From: Anticarsia gemmatalis
Taxonomy: Eukaryota; Arthropoda; Insecta; Lepidoptera; Erebidae
Direction of reading: 5' to 3'
Assembly (NCBI RefSeq): GCF_050436995.1
Contig: NC_134775.1
Location: 3,573,124 to 3,637,123 of the forward strand
DNA: 64,000 bases
A program made the position numbers and the translations under genes. The notes beneath the pieces were generated by a model. It made no database searches and was not told the DNA's origin. It worked only from the letters and a program-made list of their open reading frames with translations. This document shows, piece after piece, positions 50,975 to 61,251 of the stretch. How positions within the stretch are numbered: position 1 is the stretch's first letter; every line of letters begins with the position of its first letter.

Positions 50975-51097
50975 GGCTGCTATAGGCTTATATCATCACG
51001 CTACGACCAATAGGAGCAGAGTAACAGTGAAAAATGTTACAAAAACGGGGAAAATTATGATTATCTTAAGTGACGCAAGCGAAGTTGCGCGGGCGGC
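50975..51097 (+). mobile_element. Helitron 3' half
   Basis: GCTATAGGCTTATATCATCA, GGAGCAGAGTAACAGTG, GAAGTTGCGCGGG. It lacks both the 5' end and the last TCAGCTAG, being fused to the next copy at GCGGC|GCTGAAGAG. Confidence 0.75.
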
Positions 51098-51232
51098 GCT
51101 GAAGAGTTTGTTTGTTTATTTGATTGTTTGTTTGTTTGTTTGTTTGTTTGAACGCGCTAATCTCAGGAACTACTGGTCCGATTTGAAAAATTCTTTCAGT
51201 GTTAGATAGTCCATTTATCGAGGAAGGTTATA

Positions 51233-53694
51233 GGGGTTACAGGTTAAGTCGACCTATTCCCGCTAAGGGCGTGTAGTTTACATTATTTCTGACTGATTTG
51301 TCAATGAAACACCCTATCCTAAATCTAACCCCTTTCGAGATATTTGAATTTAATTGTTTTCCATAAAAAATGAGCGTTTTTTTGCTATTGGCTTAGATAT
51401 TTTGAAATTTTTTAGCCTTATTATTATTATTATTTGATTTTTACATTTAAAGTAAGATGCTTTATGACCTTAATAACCAATATTGTACATCAAACTAATA
51501 AATAATTAGTTGTAGGCGTTTGAAACTTATAAAAAGTAATTAAAATGTAGAAAGTTTTTTTTTTCTTTCAAGGGTATTTAAAAAAAAGATATGGCGCGTG
51601 TTTGGCAGATGTACTTAAAAATATCTACGTTTTATCAGCTATCCAACGAGGTATAACAATCTAGGGTTTTTATCAAAACTTTTTGGAAAAACTTGGTTTT
51701 CATGAGCTAAAGGAGTGGCAAGAAAGTTAAATAAAACAATAGATGAGTACAAGATACAAAGTTTAATAAAATTTCAAGACAAGACAAATTACAAAGGTTC
51801 ATGCTCAACATGTCCACCCCGGTTTCGCACACATATCCGCATTCTTTTACGAAGTCCAGTTTTCACTACACCTGTGGTTAAGCTTCTTCTCATTTCATTT
51901 GCCGCATTAATAATTTTTTCTCGTAATATCTCCACAGATGAAATTGGGTTGAGCTCATTGTAAACAAGGCTCTTCATGCGCCCCCACACATAAAAATCCA
52001 TGGGGGTAAGGTCCGGACTTCTAGCTGGCCAGGGTACAGGCCCACCTCGACCAATCCATTTGTTTGAATAATTTGTGTCTAACCATTCTCTGACACTTCT
52101 CCTGTAATGTGCAGGGCAACCATCATGCTGAAACCACATATTTTGTACCAAATTGAGTGGTATAGCGTCTAGAAGATCGCTTAATTCTTCCCGCAAGAAA
52201 TTTTCATAATCTTCCCCATTCAAATTGTCGGGGAGAAAGTACGGGCCAATCAAATGGTTTGAAATAATGCCTATCCACACATTCAGGCTAAATCTGCGTT
52301 GTGACCCCTTTACTCTCTTCTTATTAGGGTTTCCCTGTTCTTTCGGGGCCCAATAATGAGCGTTATGGTAATTGGTAATCTCATCTTTATCAAATTTTGA
52401 CTCATCTGTCCACAAGATTTTTTTAAAGAAAGTCGGGTCTTCGATATCTGCATTTAACATAAATCTACAGAAATCTAACCTTCTCACGGGATCTCCCTCC
52501 TCGATAGCATGTACCGGCGTATAATGGTATGGGTACAGGCCCGCTGTGTGAACTGTAAACCACACTTTCCATTGCGAGAGTCCCAGATCATGGGCAACAA
52601 TAGTAGTGGAAATGGTTGGATCCAATCGAAATCGTTCCACTATCTCATTATTTTGTTCGTCGTCATCGTCAATCACACGTGGTCTTCCCAAGTCTGTGCG
52701 TTGTCTTGCAACAGAGCCGGTTTCTCGAAGTCGTCGATAAACTCCGTCAAACACGCTTACATCCGGCACTCGACGGCCGGGATAGCGTGTTATGTACTCA
52801 TTGCGAGCATGCGCGGACACACAATTGCAGTATCCGTAGCAAATTAACATGTCAGCATATTCCTCATTTGTGTAGGTCGTCATCTTCCAGAGTTCCGTAT
52901 CACAAGCACAAATCAATGTCCAGATTACAAGCAAAATAGTCGGGAATCGGAAGAAACAGTCCAGAAACACAGCCAAGTCGTGTAGGAAACAGAGAACAAA
53001 ATAATATCGCATCTACCATGGACGAATCACATAAGCAGACTAACAATAATTAACAAGTAAAAACCGAATACAACCCGGGTTCTATTGCTCAACCGGTAAC
53101 TGCACATTCTTTTTCTCACTCACACCTGAATAAATCGTGATATTGTCTCACTCGCACGCAGCGATAAGCATTATCCCTAAAGAACAATGGGCGAGGGACT
53201 GTTAGAGCTGCTACCTGAGGGGACGCAACTAAGTTTTTTTCCACGAATTTCTATTATAACCCTATATTGTTATACCTCGTTGGATAGCTAATGAAACGTA
53301 GATATTTTTAAGTGTATCTGCCAAACACGCGCCATATCTTTTTTTTTAAATATCCTTGATAGAAAAATAAACTTTCTAAATTTTAATTGCTTTTTAAAAG
53401 TTTCAAACGTCTACAACGAATTATTTGTTACTTTTATGTACCATATTGGTTATTAAGTTCATAAAGCGTCTTATTTTACATGTAAAAGTCAAATAATAAT
53501 AATAATAAGGCTAAAAAATTTCAAAATATCTAAGCCAATAGCAAAAAAACGGTCATTTTTTATGAAAAACAAATAAATTCAAATATCTCGAAAGGGGTTA
53601 GATTTAGGATAGGGTGTTTCATTGACAAATCAGTCAAAAATAATGTAAACTATACGCCCTTAACGGGAATAGGTCGACTTAACCTGTAACCCTG
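51233..53694 (-). mobile_element. Tc1/mariner-superfamily element (DD41D) with ~437-bp terminal inverted repeats
   Basis: TA lies on both sides (51231-51232, 53695-53696). The ends are GGGGTTACAGGTTAAGTCGA on the left and the complement of CAGGGTTACAGGTTAAG on the right. The inverted repeats run ~51233-51669 and ~53258-53694, pairing with only scattered mismatches. They contain AAATCTAACCCCTTTCGAGA, a TTATTATTATTATTAT-type tract and GATATGGCGCGTGTTTGGCA. The single gene between them is an undamaged transposase on the minus strand. This is a potentially autonomous, young copy. Confidence 0.86.
51789..52883 (-). CDS. DD41D transposase with DUF4817-like N-terminus, 364 aa
   Basis: I start at the ATG 52881-52883 (MTTYTNEEYADML). 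The open frame reaches 53012, but the extra 43 residues are hydrophobic and unlike the family. Residues ~1-60 match the DUF4817 helix-turn-helix pattern (ITRYPGRRVPDVSVF, YRRLRETGSV). A second HTH follows (TISTTIVAHDLGLSQWKVW). The catalytic triad is in LWTDESKF (~158), WFQHDGCPAHY (~255) and ARSPDLTPMDFYVWG (~297). There are 41 residues between the second and third Asp, hence DD41D, the spacing of the rosa/Visitor group. No stop or frameshift. It would cut and paste the element at TA sites. Confidence 0.88.
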   Translation of the reverse strand: MTTYTNEEYADMLICYGYCNCVSAHARNEYITRYPGRRVPDVSVFDGVYRRLRETGSVARQRTDLGRPRVIDDDDEQNNEIVERFRLDPTISTTIVAHDLGLSQWKVWFTVHTAGLYPYHYTPVHAIEEGDPVRRLDFCRFMLNADIEDPTFFKKILWTDESKFDKDEITNYHNAHYWAPKEQGNPNKKRVKGSQRRFSLNVWIGIISNHLIGPYFLPDNLNGEDYENFLREELSDLLDAIPLNLVQNMWFQHDGCPAHYRRSVREWLDTNYSNKWIGRGGPVPWPARSPDLTPMDFYVWGRMKSLVYNELNPISSVEILREKIINAANEMRRSLTTGVVKTGLRKRMRICVRNRGGHVEHEPL

Positions 53695-53806
53695 TATATC
53701 ATCGCGCTACTACCAATAGGAGCAGAGTACCAGTGAAAAATGTTACAAAAACGGGGAAAATTTTTAACGCTTATGTAACGCAAGCGAAGTTGCGCGGGTC
53801 AGCTAG

Positions 53807-54057
53807 TAGTAAATATTATTCGATTAATAAAATGGATGAAGGATTTGAAAAAGGACAATCGGATAATCTACCTAAAATAGATGAAATTAATGGTTGCGCA
53901 TTATTTATCAACATATACAGATTTTATTGTATATGAGTATGTTTATCAGTTATTTGGTTACCATTGTACAAGCTCTGCTTAGTTTGGAATCAAATGACCG
54001 TGTGTGAGTTGTCCAGCAATATTTAATATTTAATTAAATATTTAATGTATGTATACA
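53807..54057. other. AT-rich spacer
   Basis: No supported feature. Confidence 0.45.
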
Positions 54058-54309
54058 TTTAGGTATGTATGTATATATGTATGTACGTATGTATGGATGT
54101 TTGTTACTCTTTCACGCAAATGTGACTGAACCGATTACGATGACATTTGGTATATAGGTAGCTGAATTCCCAGAATAACACATAGGCTACTTTTTATCCC
54201 AGAGTTCCCGAGGGATCGGGATTTACACGGGGAGGGTTTCCATGGAGACGAAAAAATTTTGACCCATTCTCTCTAATGTGACGCAAGCGAAGTTGCGCGT
54301 GTCAGCTAG
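54058..54309 (+). mobile_element. Second Helitron subfamily
   Basis: Starts in a (GTAT)n region, then GGATGTTTGTTACTCTTTCA, CCGATTACGATGACATTTGG and CACATAGGCTACTTTTTATC. It ends GCGAAGTTGCGCGTGTCAGC and TAG, the same 3' end as the Lep1 copies but with a different body. The 5' boundary is uncertain. Confidence 0.7.
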
Positions 54310-54327
54310 TTATACATATTTGTAATA

Positions 54328-54574
54328 TCTATACTATAATATTAGAAAGCTGAAGAGTTTGTTTGTTTGAATGCGCTAATCTCAGGAACTATTGGTCCAA
54401 TTTAAAAAAGCTTTCACTGTTAGATAGTCCATTTATCGAGGAAGGCTATAGGCTATATATCATCACGCTACAACCAATAGGAGCAGAGTACCAATAAAGA
54501 ATGTTACAAAAACGGGGAAAATTTGGACCCATTCTCTCTTATGTGACGCAAGCGAAGTTGCGCGAGTCAGCTAG
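54328..54574 (+). mobile_element. Lep1-type Helitron, complete
   Basis: TCTATACTATAATATTAGAA to TTGCGCGAGTCAGCTAG. It begins 18 bp after the previous Helitron ends. Confidence 0.83.
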
Positions 54575-54706
54575 TGTTAGATATTCACGATCACGCATAT
54601 TATAAAGAAACAATTTTAATCGAAATAAGCGCGTTCTTATTGATTTTACATTTTTTCTGCCACTGTAAAATCAATAAATTCGCGATCAATCCGGTTAGAA
54701 ATTGTT

Positions 54707-54900
54707 TCAGTATAAGATAAAGTTAATTATTATTTCTTTGACGATCCGTGGAGAGGACCCGGGGTTGATGTAGCTCGATCCAGTGATTGGTTCCTGCTTC
54801 CAACAAGATTTGTTGACTTGCCGGTTCTTGACAGCTGCGATATGTTCCTTGACCCTTTCAGCTATTGTTCTTTTGGTCTGTCTGATGTATTTCCACTCTA
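54707..54900 (-). pseudogene. Penelope GIY-YIG fragment, minus strand
   Basis: Translates on the minus strand as YIRQTKRTIAERVKEHIAAV and KNRQVNKS, then shifts frame to GSSYINPGSSPRIVKE. It matches the GIY-YIG region of the Penelope at 28.2-29.9 kb (GQTKRSIAERVKEH, ~29402). It abuts a plus-strand piece of the next part of the same protein, so the element has been inverted internally. Confidence 0.75.
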
Positions 54901-55170
54901 ATTTCAACCGTGAAGATGGATACCGTTTATCATCTACGTGGAATCCTGTCATCAGCAAGTGCAGCCGTCGCCGGCATTACGTAACGCGTCAGTATAAAGA
55001 CGTCGTTAGTGTTGTGTGTCGAAGTACCGACAATTCCGAACAATGTACACTTAGTGAAAACCAAGTGAGGGTAGGCGTCGAAACTCGGGCCGCAAGGAGA
55101 CGACGCTTACGCAGAGAGTCTAAAATACAAAATGCTTATCTTAATATTAAACCTAAAGATAACGTTTGAA
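54896..55170 (+). pseudogene. Penelope C-terminal fragment, plus strand
   Basis: Encodes NFNREDGYRLSSTWNPVI, the segment that follows the GIY-YIG domain in the copy at 28.2-29.9 kb (NFNREDGFKLSATWNPVI). A different Arg-rich end follows (RVGVETRAARRRRLRRESK). It is joined head to head with the minus-strand fragment at ~54896. Confidence 0.72.
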
Positions 55171-55234
55171 GAAACAAAACTTTGATTTAATTTGCTAAGT
55201 TTTTAAAGTTCAATATCGCTGATAAGTTGTTGGG

Positions 55235-55550
55235 GGAGGTTTGAGCGACAAACTACCAGGCTGTTATAAACTTGAAGAGATCAATGCTGAAACATTGTAG
55301 CCCAGTATTGCACAAACACCTGCATAGATGCATGTGTGCGTTTATAGAAAACATTTAATTACCCCATCCCCTATTATAGAAAGGGCCTATTATACACCTG
55401 CCTTTCTGAGGCAGGGCACAAAATTATACCTAGAATAACCTGAACCTGAAGTGACGGTAGCGTTAACCTCTAGTCTATTCTGGTAACCTAGTGATCGAAA
55501 CCGAAATACGCAACGTTTCAGGTGGCGTTCTCATCGGCGTTCTTGTTGGT
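55235..55550 (-). repeat. Type II unit, minus orientation
   Basis: Begins GTTGTTGGGGGAGGTTTGAG (the reverse of the CTCCCCCAAC end) and has AACTACCAGGC, GAAGAG and a centre ATAGATGCATGTGTGCG. It ends near TTTCAGGTGGCGTTCTCATC, the reverse of the GAACGCCACCT start box. Confidence 0.6.
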
Positions 55551-55710
55551 CAAGACGATGACAAAATTGGAAATCGAGACGAATTTGGTTAAGCAAGTAA
55601 AGTTCAATAAGTTTGCTGCCTTGTATTTATATTTCGGTACACTAAAAATCATTTGTGTAAATACCTGCGTAAAAATTGTACTGATATTAATTGTTTAAAA
55701 TTTTATTCAT

Positions 55711-55756
55711 ATTCGTAGCTAATTGCTACGAATATTCGTAGCAATTAGCTACGAAT
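55711..55756. repeat. Perfect 46-bp palindrome of TTCGTAGC motifs
   Basis: ATTCGTAGCTAATTGCTACG and AAT followed by the exact complement, with no loop. TTCGTAGC/GCTACGAA words recur at 58.27-58.33 and 59.67-59.70 kb. Confidence 0.8.
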
Positions 55757-55867
55757 GTACCTTTATTAAAGAGGCTTAAGAAGCTAAGCTACCTGTTTTA
55801 ACAATTTTTGTATATTATTACATTATAGATTGTTTAGGTATCTATATGATTAGAAGATAAAAGGTGT

Positions 55868-55915
55868 ATATGTTACTGTAAAAGCCCGAACTGTGGTAAA
55901 TCCTAAGATTTTAGC
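55868..55915. mobile_element. Single end of the GTTACTGTAAAAGCCCG MITE
   Basis: GTTACTGTAAAAGCCCGAAC, TGTGGTAAATCCTAAGATTT match the ends of the complete MITE at 61252-61708. Its other end is missing and CR1 leader sequence follows. Confidence 0.7.
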
Positions 55916-56556
55916 TTTTAGGCTCTGGCCCCTTAGGTGCGAGTTGGATTCCCCCGGCGCCCCAATGCGTCGCCACTGGACTGGTCACTGGCGACTAGCG
56001 CAAGGTCAGCGCATCCCCCCTTAGCGAACCCAAGGGGCCGCACCCTCGATTGTGTGCAACTAACAAACCATCGTCTAGGTAAGAGGTCCCCTAGAGTGTT
56101 GCCGTTGGGTTGTTATGTCCGACTCATCGGCATGTGGAACAATATTTTGTGCTTCGGGCACGATTTGTGATGAGGGCCCTCGTTATGAGGACACATGTTG
56201 CGGTTTAGAGGGTATGCCCGCCCTTCTATCGGAATTTGCACATAGCCCCGCACTCCACCCTGGGTGCTGTTGTATGCATAATGCGCATACGCACCACTTC
56301 CATCGTCGTGAGCCGGGGCGATCACATAACGATTCCGATAAGTGTGTTACAATAGGGAATTACATACAAATAATACTGATGAGCTCGAGTTGATACGGTG
56401 ACGACCCGTTTCCGAGTTGATACGTATGCTTACGACCTTAAATCAACTTCAGAGTGGTTGCTTCACAATCAAAATTGCTTTAGATAGTTAATTCTAGCAA
56501 AATCAATCATTATTTATGTTTTACAGCACTTTTAGAAATGAATAAATGTTTGAATA
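55916..56556 (+). mobile_element. CR1 5'-UTR fragment, plus strand
   Basis: 56200-56556 is the inverted counterpart of 46610-46963, and 55916-56200 extends the leader further 5'. It stops at TTTGAATA|TTATGAATC, just before ORF1 would begin. A LINE keeping its 5' end but lacking everything downstream implies deletion after insertion. Confidence 0.75.
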
Positions 56557-56740
56557 TTATGAATCTTCGAACCTGTATAACTCGGTTCAAAGCGAGCCTA
56601 CCGGTTTTGTGTCATACTAACTATTGCTTCAAATGGCTAGTTCTATCGATATATGCCACTTTTTTTTGTTGGCCGGCACTTTGAAAAAGGCCCAAAAATG
56701 TATGGAGCCTGGATGATCTCCTTTTATTAATAATGATTAA
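56557..56740. repeat. Paralogue of 34014-34171 with an empty SINE site
   Basis: Matches the reverse complement of 34014-34171. At ~56712-56725 GAGCCTGGATGATCTCC runs through the point where the 5S-like SINE sits at 33746-34007. Confidence 0.75.
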
Positions 56741-56914
56741 TAAAATACATCAAAAAAAAGAAAAAATATCGCGACGAATTGAGGACCTTCTTTTTTTGAA
56801 GTCGGTTAAAAATACAAATATAAGTCGATTCAATAACAAATATTGATTGCAGATTAATACGCTATTCATAATTTTATTCTTCTTCGTTCAATCAAAAGCA
56901 AAAGCGGCACCCGA

Positions 56915-57190
56915 ACGAAGTACGTGTTTTTGAGCGTCTAATACTAGGTCATTAGAATACGCGTAGAGGTTTCTATCTATCTTACTGTCCACCTATTTCA
57001 GTGTCATCGCACGATATTGATACACCTCTTCCAGTATTGGGAAAGTCCAATATTGCTGACGTCATTGCACACATATGCATCCGTGCATGTATGCAGGCGT
57101 GTACAGATGCTACAATAAACTCATGGCCTCGATTTTCTGGTATTCTAGTCATTTGTCCTCGCTACCTCCCCCAACGAAGCTTCAAAGTGA
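56915..57190 (+). repeat. Type II unit
   Basis: ACGTGTTTTTGAGCGTCTAA, TACTAGGTCATTAGAATACG, GTAGAGG. Centre CACACATATGCATCCGTGCA and TGTATGC. End TTCTGGTATTCTAGTCATTT, GTCCTCGCTACCTCCCCCAA. Confidence 0.65.
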
Positions 57191-57824
57191 CAGCTTCAAC
57201 TTTATTGAATATGCATCTTATTTTTTAAAGATTTCTCCAATAATTTGCAAACAGCTAAAATAAACATGGTAAAGTAAGTAATAACTAACTAAACAAAATG
57301 CTTCCATCTCATCTCATCCCACACAATTGATAAAGGTTTATTTTAGTTTTGCAAACTTTTATCCATTGTGTTGGTTTCATATGAAAAAATAATCGAAACT
57401 ATTTCCAATTCCCACTGTCAATGTTACCCTAATGATTCAAAGTTACCCAGGTTGACTGTAGTGAGTTACATTTTAATTACTTACACACAAGCATCGTTAC
57501 AGGTGTTTGTGCTGTTATGTGTTAAACAAACTTGTATTGGTCACATTGACAAGATAATATATTCATTTTTTTATTGAAGTACTTTACAATTTCGAATGAA
57601 GAAATTTTAACTCAACGAAAGCATAGTCGCTAATTAATTGACTAGTAAGAAATTCATAATCTAAATAAAACAATGCATATCACTTAGTTAACTAAAACAC
57701 ACACAAATAAGCAGAATTTAATCATGTAAATTGCTACTTTTTGATCTTCGAAGCTATCTACTATGAATGTAAAAGTTCCCCAAAAAACGGAAAGTCTGTT
57801 AGCAATGAGAACGCTACCTTGAAA
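57191..57824. other. AT-rich spacer
   Basis: No supported feature. Short frames here lack recognisable domains. Confidence 0.45.
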
Positions 57825-58160
57825 CACGTGAATAAAAACATGGACAATTAGGCTCCGAGAAACACCGAGAAGGTATTATCATCCATACTCCAGATATTTT
57901 CGCGTTGCAGCACTGTCTCTTTTATGCACGTTAGGACTTTCCCCTTCTCCATTGAGAGGCGGAGTCCAGTCATTAAATGTTTTAGTGTGCAATGTTCGGT
58001 GTTCACACACATGCATTATCGTGCAAAATCTATTTGTGCAGTACCTATATGTAGGTGTGCTATAGGTATTTTATTACTCAAATAAATATTATGTCTCTTC
58101 TCGCAACTAATAACCTGGTATGTCAACGCTGAAACCTCCCCCAACTTTGCGATCCAAGCG
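57825..58160 (+). repeat. Type II unit
   Basis: AGAACGCTACCTTGAAACAC, GTGAATAAAAACATGGACAA, TTAGGCTCCGAGAAACACCG. Centre ACACACATGCATTATCGTGC. End AATAACCTGGTATGTC, AAACCTCCCCCAACTTTGC. Confidence 0.65.
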
Positions 58161-58479
58161 ATTTTAAACTTTATTAGCGCCTTGCTTATGCAATTATAGA
58201 AAAACCCCGTTTTACCAATTTGAGAATTATGCTCGAATATTGTTAAAGTTATTCGCGTATATGTATTTGCTACGAATGTATTTTTATAGCAGTTTCGTAG
58301 CTCTTTACTACGAGTATCAGCTAGTACTCGTAGTTAAAGATTTAGTGGCTTACTTATAATTATTTTAATTTCCAGTACTAAATAATTCCAAAGGGTTTTT
58401 TTTATTGTTACTCACCGCCTTTAATATTAGAAACAGTATAAATACATAAACTACCATTTTCATGAATAAAAAGCGACGG

Positions 58480-58855
58480 GACGGCACCAGTGCTGAATTT
58501 TGACCGAATTCTACCAGGCTTACAGACACTCGCAGAGATTTTTGTCTCTGAACGCTCCCTGAAATTCGTGAATGCCGATATTTAACACTAGGCTGACACG
58601 CTATCGTAGAGGTAGAAGTATTTTAGCTGGTCCGCCATATTTTACCGACATAGAGATGCTATGTGCAACAATATTGATTTTAACTTTCATCTCAGTATAA
58701 AATAGAGTGTCCGATTGAGAGATGAATATTATGGCACACATGCATGTGTTTAAACATTTGGCTCGTCAACTTGTTTGAATCATATCCTTCCTTACATTAT
58801 GTCCTGGTAGTTCAGATTCATAACCTCCCTTAACAATAGCGAAAATTGGCGCTGC
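58480..58855 (+). repeat. Type II unit
   Basis: GAACGCTCCCTGAAATTCGT, TTTAACACTAGGCTGACACG, CGTAGAGGTA. Centre GGCACACATGCATGTGTTT (near-perfect palindrome around ATGCAT). End TGTCCTGGTAGTTCAG, AACCTCCCTTAAC. Confidence 0.65.
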
Positions 58856-59104
58856 GGTTTATGATTCGCTCATTGAAATATCTATATGCGCTATATGACT
58901 GCCTGCTACCTTTATGTTCTGGAAAACGAGTGGATAGATAAAATCATGTCAGGAGTTTATTAGCTTCTAAAATATTTTTTACAATTATTTTCATAACAAA
59001 TTTTCGGCAAACATATACAGTAGATTAATATTAGAAACCATTATAATGTGCAATTTGGTTAGTCCAACAAAATAAAATACGTTGTTTTAAAGAAAACATA
59101 AAAA

Positions 59105-59425
59105 TACCCGTTTGGTCAGCAGGTTTCAAGAGTGACAAGAACGCTTTCTGAGCCACGTGATATTGAACTTAAAATACAAGGGCATCAGAAGACACAAAGA
59201 AGTATCCATTCAATCATACATAGTCACTGTTCAACGTCACTACACGATATTGATTTCTTATGTATATGGAAGAGTCCATTATTGGAGATGGTTTGGGGTG
59301 AATACTACATTGTTGCACACATATGCACCTGTCCTTGTATGCAGATGAGTGTGCAGTTACTGTGTTAAAACCATGGCCTAGCTTTTCTGTAACCCCAGTG
59401 ATTTGTCCTCGCTATCTCCCCCAAC
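59105..59425 (+). repeat. Type II unit
   Basis: AGAACGCTTTCTGAGCCACG, GGGCATCAGAAGACACAAAG. Centre TTGCACACATATGCACCTGT. End CTTTTCTGTAACCCCAGTGA, GTCCTCGCTATCTCCCCCAA. Confidence 0.65.
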
Positions 59426-59974
59426 AAACCGTGGCAGTAACATTTTAAGCCTATAAAGTATTTTTTTAAAAGAAAACCTAACTTTACTATACTTAGTTAC
59501 TAATGGCTGGTGTTGCTACTTCTGAATAACATACTAAGTAGAATTTTGACAAAATCGTAACTACAATACTTTTTTATCTATCAAATAGGTTATCTCACAT
59601 TAAGCCATAAGCTGTGAAACTGAATACTACTCAAAAGTCAACTCCCCTATTTAAAAAAAAAACATTCGTAGCGATTTGCTACGACCGCTACGAATTTGTA
59701 GCGTCAAATTCTTTTTTATAACAATGTATGGTGAGTAATAATTTGGAAATAGAAGCAAATATTTTTGTTATCTTAAATCAACTTAAAAATGACAGAAATA
59801 CACAATTGTAATATACAACATCACAATATGTATCACAACTTTTGTTCTGAGTATACAGGAAAAATATACCTAAATTAAAACACATTTAAAGTAGTCCAAT
59901 AATGTATAGAAAGAAACTTCTTACTAACTGGAAACCTACCAACATCCTAAAAAACAAAGGCCACACAATCACCG
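59426..59974. other. AT-rich spacer with TTCGTAGC-type motifs
   Basis: ATTCGTAGCGATTTGCTACG, ACCGCTACGAATTTGTAGCG at ~59665-59703 is an imperfect palindrome. Nothing else is supported. Confidence 0.5.
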
Positions 59975-60260
59975 TCTGGCCACGTGACTTTGGACTATGA
60001 ACACTAGGCTACCAGAATGCTACAACAGTATGACTTCCTCTACATTTCAGGGTAGTCATTCTATCTCTATCGTGCACTGTGCAGATTTCATAACCCATAC
60101 CTCAATAGGGAGTGTCCAATAAACAGGAATACTTTGGTAACACTCGTGCTTCCCATGCATGTGTTGCAGTCGTTGTCGTAGCTAATTGTCTCTGTAAATC
60201 GATATCTTCGCTCGCCTAGTATCCTGGTAATCTGCCATCAAATCCTCCCCCAACAACGTG
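59975..60260 (+). repeat. Type II unit
   Basis: GGCCACGTGACTTTGGACTA, GAACACTAGGCTACCAGAAT, GCTACAACAG. Centre CTTCCCATGCATGTGTTGC. End GCCTAGTATCCTGGTAATCT, CAAATCCTCCCCCAACAAC. This copy shows best that boxes 1 and 2 are shared with the G4C4 family. Confidence 0.68.
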
Positions 60261-60414
60261 ATAGCAGGCTCACTCTGTCTAAATAAAAAACGTAATATAA
60301 AACGTCGCATCAGTTCTAATAATAAGTCAAAGCTCAAGTCATAGGAAGATATCTATTGTAAACAATTTTGTGACAACAAAAGTTCAAATAAAATGAAGAT
60401 AGGAAAATGTATGC

Positions 60415-60722
60415 AGTGATAGCCCAGTAGTATAACTTGCCACCTCTCACGCAAGTGATCGACGCCGCGACGGTTCAAACCTGAGGCAACACACCCAATA
60501 ACTTTTCGAAGTAATGTATGCATTAAGAATAATTATCACTTGCTCTAACGGTGAAGGAAAACATTGTGATGAAACCGTGCATGCCCAAGTTGAATATATT
60601 TATTTATTGTGCACGCAACGTTCCCAGCCCGCACTTGAAAAGCGTGGTTGGTCTTCAGGACTTACCACCCTCTCGTTTGGGAGGAGACCCTTGCCCAGCA
60701 GTGGGACAGTAAGGGTTAAAAA
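60415..60722 (+). mobile_element. tRNA-derived SINE, plus strand
   Basis: Head AGTGATAGCCCAGTAGTATA (A-box side) and CGACGGTTCAAACCTGAGGC (B box GGTTCAAACC), body CTAACGGTGAAGGAAAACAT, and tail GGAGGAGACCCTTGCCCAGC, AGTGGGACAGTAAGGGTTAA. Same family as 7946-8205. GGAAAAT on both sides may be a target duplication. Confidence 0.8.
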
Positions 60723-60854
60723 AGTGGAAAATAGTGACGTGCGAGAGCGACCTCAAAAGTATGTGTTTTTAAGGTAATACACGGGCGTAAAATATATTCT
60801 AGGCAGCAGCTGCAATCCTCGATTTTAGTCACACTGCTATCACCCACTTTAGTA

Positions 60855-61200
60855 TGAAATAAACTTGCTTTTAGTCCACGTGAGTTATCATATAGGAGCA
60901 CTAGGGTAGCAAGTAATCGAAGAGATGTTATTGCGATAGAAAGCATATTGAATCGAAGTGTGTCGCTCCACTGACCTTGCGACCCTGACCTTTTAAGCTC
61001 AGGTTTATATTCTATCTCTTTTGAACACACGTGTGCACCAGAGAGAGAAGACTGAAAATAAATGAGATAGAATCTCCGTCACAACAATACCGTAAATATG
61101 CAATTACCTGTTATTTCTGTATTCAGGGTTGTCTGGACGTCTATATATCTTTTCACTCGACTGACAGCCTGGTAGTAGAGTGACGGAACCACCCCCTACC
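60855..61200. repeat. Type II unit, degraded
   Basis: TTTTAGTCCACGTGAGTTAT, GGAGCACTAGGGTAGCAAGT, GAAGAG. End GACAGCCTGGTAGTAGAGTG, GAACCACCCCCTACCCC. Confidence 0.5.
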
Positions 61201-61251
61201 CCTAGAACGCGTCTGCAAGACATTCCTAACGTCATTTCTGTACTATATATG

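Larger units (their letters stand above)
51098..53806 (+). mobile_element. Helitron copy interrupted by a DD41D transposon
   Basis: The 5' part is 51098-51232 (GCTGAAGAGTTTGTTTG to CGAGGAAGGTTATA). The 3' part is 53695-53806 (TATATCATCGCGC to GCGCGGGTCAGCTAG). Removing 51233-53694 plus one TA rebuilds an ordinary Lep1-type copy. Confidence 0.82.

Noticed and set aside
52884..53012. Longer N-terminus for the DD41D transposase
   Set aside because: The added 43 residues are hydrophobic and unlike the family, and MTTYTNEEY is the better start.
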